The position numbers were made by a program, and so were the translations under genes. 64,000 nt of DNA from the NCBI GenBank assembly GCA_027577595.1, contig JANBRJ010000017.1:179790-243789 (forward strand), read 5' to 3'. The notes under the pieces were generated by a model that saw only the letters and a program-made list of their open reading frames with translations, ran no database searches and was not told where the DNA came from. Source of the DNA: Coemansia sp. RSA 487. Taxonomy: Eukaryota; Kickxellomycota; Kickxellomycetes; Kickxellales; Kickxellaceae. Positions 63,657 through 64,000 of the stretch are shown here, piece by piece (position 1 is the first letter of the stretch; every line of letters begins with the position of its first letter).

Positions 63657-64000
63657 GACTCTGCCATTTTCTGCTAATACAATTAACGAAAAACAAAAGA
63701 AAGTCAAGCCAACAATGACAATTTGCTCTCCCTCAAAGTTCAAGACAAGTGCTTTTCCAGACTCCCAACTAAACGAAAGGAAACAAATATGCTAGAAAAA
63801 GATATGGTGGTTGCTGGGCAGAGATGACAATGGCCTTTGGTAACTTGATGGATGTGACTTTTTAAAAGTGGTAGATGATGGATGCAACATACTATTTTGT
63901 GCAAAAGATTTTGCGCTTAAGCAAAAAGAATTTAACGTAAAAAATATAACAGCTTCGCGCCAGGTGACAAGATAATTTGCGCCGTGTTGGAGGATGATGT
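63657..64000. other. Right edge, no gene seen
   Basis: 344 bases upstream of the RNF220 first exon. It may hold its promoter. No coding frame is recognisable. The sequence is A+T-rich with a T-run near 63860. Confidence 0.45.

Noticed and set aside
1-64000. CRISPR arrays, intact transposons, rRNA or tRNA genes
   Set aside because: None seen on either strand. Repeats are limited to coding triplets and the kinase array.

Overview
The window is nuclear DNA of a fungus with a compact genome. It carries about 25 genes in 64 kb on both strands, with few introns (most of 60-230 bases) and intergenic gaps of mostly 50-1,300 bases. Fungus-type genes are present: the ribosome-associated Hsp70 Ssz1, a Pap1/Yap1-type bZIP factor and an MRP/Ycf1-type ABC transporter. 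Several other genes are typical of animals and rare or absent in ascomycete and basidiomycete yeasts: UBE2S, an FBXO3-type F-box protein, RNF220, CCDC43, a probable FIRRM, a possible BCL7 and the cobalamin GTPase MMAA. Together these point to an early-diverging fungus, most plausibly Zoopagomycota/Kickxellomycotina (Coemansia-like). The lineage is an inference; no marker rRNA is present.

Layout. 0-4 kb: UBE2S (-) and an FBXO3-like gene (+) are head to head, then a LIN1/CD2BP2-like splicing factor (+) that lacks its GYF domain. 4-11 kb: MED12 of the Mediator kinase module (-). 12-24.5 kb: a Pap1/Yap1-type bZIP factor, an AT-hook protein, a large low-complexity protein of unknown function and a large arrestin-domain protein, all +. 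24.7-33.3 kb: four tandem choline/ethanolamine kinase genes (all -), one broken by two nonsense codons. 33.9-35.5 kb: SSZ1 (-). 36.9-37.4 kb: a small serine-rich unknown (-). 39.4-43.6 kb: a BCL7-like gene (+), PPP4R2 (-) and NFU1 (+). 43.7-50.4 kb: a small hydrophilic protein, a degenerate coding relic and an ABCC transporter carrying one in-frame stop, in an A+T-rich stretch. 50.4-64 kb: COX11 (-), a SAP30-like gene (+), MMAA (-), CCDC43 (-), FIRRM-like (-), MCM4 (+), mitochondrial bL28 (+) and RNF220 (-).

Functional themes are ubiquitin signalling (UBE2S, F-box, RNF220), chromatin and transcription (MED12, SAP30, BCL7-like, AT-hook, bZIP), mitochondrial biogenesis (NFU1, COX11, bL28m, MMAA), genome maintenance (MCM4 with FIRRM-like, PPP4R2) and phospholipid head-group phosphorylation (the kinase array). 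The array is the most unusual element. Its copies share a duplicated upstream box but differ in the aromatic residues of the choline pocket, and one copy is dead.

All family names rest on motif recognition by eye. No database search was run. Splice sites were chosen by GT/GC-AG consensus, frame continuity and family alignment from memory.
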